DNA of 34,058 nucleotides from Gammaproteobacteria bacterium. GTDB taxonomy: Bacteria; Aquificota; Aquificia; Aquificales; QOAS01. The notes under the pieces were generated by a model, which saw only the letters and a program-made list of their open reading frames with translations, searched no databases and was not told the DNA's origin. The first letter of the stretch is position 1. Every line of letters starts with the position of its first letter. Shown here in pieces: positions 32,738 to 34,058 of the stretch. The translations under genes and the position numbers were made by a program. Location of the stretch: positions 1 to 34,058 of the forward strand of contig QOAS01000154.1 in assembly GCA_003972855.1 (NCBI GenBank), in the 5' to 3' direction.

Positions 32738-33041
32738 ATGAATGTCAAATTTTACGAAATTCTTGTGGCTGTAAGGCGAAATTTATCCACATTTCAAACT
32801 TGACAACAACGAAATAACTTGACAAAATAATTTCACTTGAGAGGTTCCGAGCCTACTCTCTCAAGGGTTTGGGATTTTTATCCACACAAAAGTTCCTTGT
32901 GTGGAGATACTGAGTCTCAAAATTGCGGAAGTTATTGATAGAGTAAGTCAAACCTATGTGGATAAAAATTCCACTTTTTGTGGACAAAGGAAATTTCCAC
33001 AAATAATATTTGGTAGCCTTTTGAGGTTAAAATTTCTAAAG

Positions 33042-34058
33042 GTGGAGCTTTTAGAGGAGCTAATAGAGAACCGTAAAAGGTTTTCCAAACTGGTGGTAAA
33101 ACCCTGCGGTGAAATAAAAGGAGAGGTTACCGTTTCGGGAGCCAAAAATTCCGCACTTCCACTTTTGGCGTCCGCCCTTTTGGTGGAAGAACTTATTTTG
33201 GAAAACTTTCCCCTTTTGCTTGACACCCTTTACGCCCTGAAAATTTTAAAAAACCTTGGAAAGGAGGTGGAGCTAAATCCTACCCTAAAAAGGGTTAGGA
33301 TTTACGGGGAAATAAAACGGGTTAAGGTTCCGCATGAACTTTCTTCCCGCTTTAGGGGTTCTATTTTGTTTTTGGGTGGACTTTTGGGGGCAAAGGGTGA
33401 AGCGGTAATTTCCCACCCCGGCGGTTGCGCCATCGGTGCTAGACCTATAGACCAACACTTGAAGTTTTTAAGCCATTTGGGGGCAAACCTAACCATTGAG
33501 GGAGGTTACATAAACGCTTCGCTCCCAAAAGGGGTTAAAAATTCCAAATTCGCCTTTGACTTGGTAACCGTTACGGGAACGGAAAATGCCCTTTTGACTT
33601 TGGCGGGTTTGGAGGGTGAATTCATTTTGGACAATATCGCTTTGGAACCGGAGGTTTTTGACCTCATAGACTTTTTGCGTAAGTTGGGTTTACAAATTCA
33701 AACCTACGGAAGGACTTTGAAAGTATCCGTTCCACCAAAGGGGAGGTTAAAGAGAAAGGTAACCCATAGGGTGATACCCGACCGAATAGAGGCGGGAACC
33801 TTTTTGGTTTTGGGTGCGCTTTTGGGAAATCCCTTAAAGGTTTCAGGATTGAACACCGACCATCTCGGTGTTTTGTTGGAAAAGCTAAAAGAGGCGGGTG
33901 CAAGTTTGAAGATACTATCACCTTCGGAGGCGGAAATTTATAGGGCTACACCTCCCAAGGGATTATTCATAGAAACCGCTCCCTATCCCGGTTTTCCCAC
34001 CGATATGCAAGCGCAATTTATGGCTATGCTTTCAGTAGCGAGGGGAAGTTCCGTAATA
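33042..34058 (+). CDS. murA: UDP-N-acetylglucosamine 1-carboxyvinyltransferase (partial, cut by the window end)
   Basis: MurA starts peptidoglycan precursor synthesis by adding enolpyruvate to UDP-GlcNAc. The frame contains SGAKNSALPLLASALL (Lys-Asn of the active site), HPGGCAIGARPIDQHL (catalytic, fosfomycin-target Cys), DLVTVTGTENALLTLAGLEG, PDRIEAGTFLVLGAL and PYPGFPTDMQAQFMAML, so about 80% of the protein is present. The start is uncertain: the family usually begins two or three residues before KLVV, but no ATG lies there. GTG 33042 and TTG 33021 are in frame, GTG 33093 would be a short form, and none has a clear ribosome-binding site at the right distance. Transcription runs away from the putative origin. 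Confidence 0.93.
   Translation, partial: MELLEELIENRKRFSKLVVKPCGEIKGEVTVSGAKNSALPLLASALLVEELILENFPLLLDTLYALKILKNLGKEVELNPTLKRVRIYGEIKRVKVPHELSSRFRGSILFLGGLLGAKGEAVISHPGGCAIGARPIDQHLKFLSHLGANLTIEGGYINASLPKGVKNSKFAFDLVTVTGTENALLTLAGLEGEFILDNIALEPEVFDLIDFLRKLGLQIQTYGRTLKVSVPPKGRLKRKVTHRVIPDRIEAGTFLVLGALLGNPLKVSGLNTDHLGVLLEKLKEAGASLKILSPSEAEIYRATPPKGLFIETAPYPGFPTDMQAQFMAMLSVARGSSVI

Larger units (their letters stand above)
32262..32824. repeat. TTGACA repeats within the origin
   Basis: TTGACA occurs on the + strand at 32262, 32290, 32800 and 32819, and on the minus strand at 32434-32439, 32666-32671 and 32743-32748. Five copies are preceded by CT on their own strand. Fewer than one would be expected per kilobase by chance. 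Confidence 0.6.
32238..32922. repeat. Third repeat family: TTTTGAGACTCArTATC inverted pair
   Basis: The 17-mer at 32238-32254 and the complement of 32906-32922 agree at 16 positions. Each contains the 9-bp dyad TGAGnCTCA. The pair encloses most of the origin. Confidence 0.7.
32161..32948. repeat. Second repeat family in the origin: CTTACTCTnnCAA
   Basis: TTGATAGAGTAAG is exact at 32161-32173 and 32936-32948; its complement is CTTACTCTATCAA. Forward variants are CTTACTCTCCCAA (32502-32514) and CCTACTCTCTCAA (32852-32864), the latter two embedded in a 25-bp direct repeat with 21 identities. A weaker copy is CTTACTGCGACAA (32684-32696). These do not resemble DnaA boxes. Confidence 0.75.
32119..32965. 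repeat. DnaA-box cluster, 12 exact copies
   Basis: Exact TTATCCACA on the + strand starts at 32119, 32141, 32187, 32359, 32451, 32707, 32783 and 32878. Exact TGTGGATAA (minus-strand box) starts at 32220, 32381, 32729 and 32957. One-mismatch boxes lie at 32198 (ATATCCACA), 32393 (CGTGGATAA) and 32979 (TGTGGACAA). Boxes flank the AT-rich core on both sides, with none inside 32460-32706. Confidence 0.93.
32039..33041. other. oriC: Putative chromosomal replication origin (oriC)
   Basis: This 1.0-kb non-coding gap separates ilvE (-) from murA (+). It contains twelve exact DnaA-box consensus sequences (TTATCCACA or its complement), further one-mismatch boxes, an AT-rich core (about 32555-32660) and several additional repeat families. 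No convincing coding frame is present; a 60-codon frame at 32635-32817 runs through the boxes and is ignored. Chance would give well under one exact 9-mer in this length. The dnaA gene is not adjacent. Experimental proof is absent, but the density of perfect boxes makes another role unlikely. Confidence 0.88.

Noticed and set aside
32635..32817. 60-codon open frame inside the putative origin
   Set aside because: It runs through three DnaA boxes and has no ribosome-binding site or protein-like composition.
32119..32965. CRISPR array
   Set aside because: The repeats are 9-mers with irregular spacing in both orientations, not 25-40-bp direct repeats with even spacers.

Overview
The window looks like a chromosomal segment from a thermophilic bacterium of the phylum Aquificota (Aquifex relatives). 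The main clue is a family A DNA polymerase that, from memory, closely resembles the Aquifex aeolicus enzyme: a 3'-5' exonuclease plus polymerase without a 5' nuclease domain. Other clues are tightly packed, often overlapping genes, Lys/Glu-rich proteins and mixed gene orientation. It is not A. aeolicus itself: its methionyl-tRNA synthetase carries a fused C-terminal tRNA-binding domain, which is a separate protein in A. aeolicus. These comparisons rest on recall, not on a search.

Layout. 1-4.2 kb: the end of a QueE-like gene, a tRNA-Pro(GGG) with a clear promoter, dxs, and a DNA polymerase gene split by a frameshift. 4.2-9.5 kb: mutS2 (-), a Maf-type flagellin glycosyltransferase (+), trpD (-). 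9.5-13 kb: a small exported protein, mtnA and hyuA (+). 13-15 kb: a two-gene signalling unit (-), made of a globin plus zinc-binding CZB sensor followed by a separate EAL phosphodiesterase. 15-18.6 kb: aroC (+), DUF4416 and rimM (-), then tRNA-Arg(CCT) and dnaN (+). 18.6-23.2 kb: a class B penicillin-binding protein, metG and prmA (-). 23.2-27 kb: a dicarboxylate transporter, rpmB, ispD, a YbbR-like protein (+), an AMMECR1 protein (-) and a CDP-alcohol phosphotransferase (+). 27.3-30 kb: bioB, ybaB, recR and suhB (+). 30-32 kb: ilvE followed by an M28 peptidase (-). 33.0 kb to the end: murA, truncated by the window edge.

Two non-coding stretches stand out. Between ilvE and murA (32039-33041) lies what is very probably the replication origin: twelve exact TTATCCACA/TGTGGATAA DnaA boxes, an AT-rich unwinding candidate, and at least three further repeat families that do not match any initiator site I know. 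Between the CDP-alcohol phosphotransferase and bioB (26965-27290) lies an element of about 290 bp with 12-bp terminal inverted repeats. Read on the minus strand, it has a promoter, several strong hairpins and an end resembling the right end and omega/reRNA scaffold of IS200/IS605 (TnpB) elements, but no transposase or TnpB gene.

Functional links: dxs and ispD are both in the MEP isoprenoid pathway. The polymerase, mutS2, dnaN, ybaB-recR and oriC serve replication and repair. murA and the penicillin-binding protein serve the cell wall. trpD, aroC and ilvE serve amino-acid synthesis. Both tRNA genes sit just upstream of a protein gene and use near-identical promoters (TTGAnT, 17 bp, TATATT).
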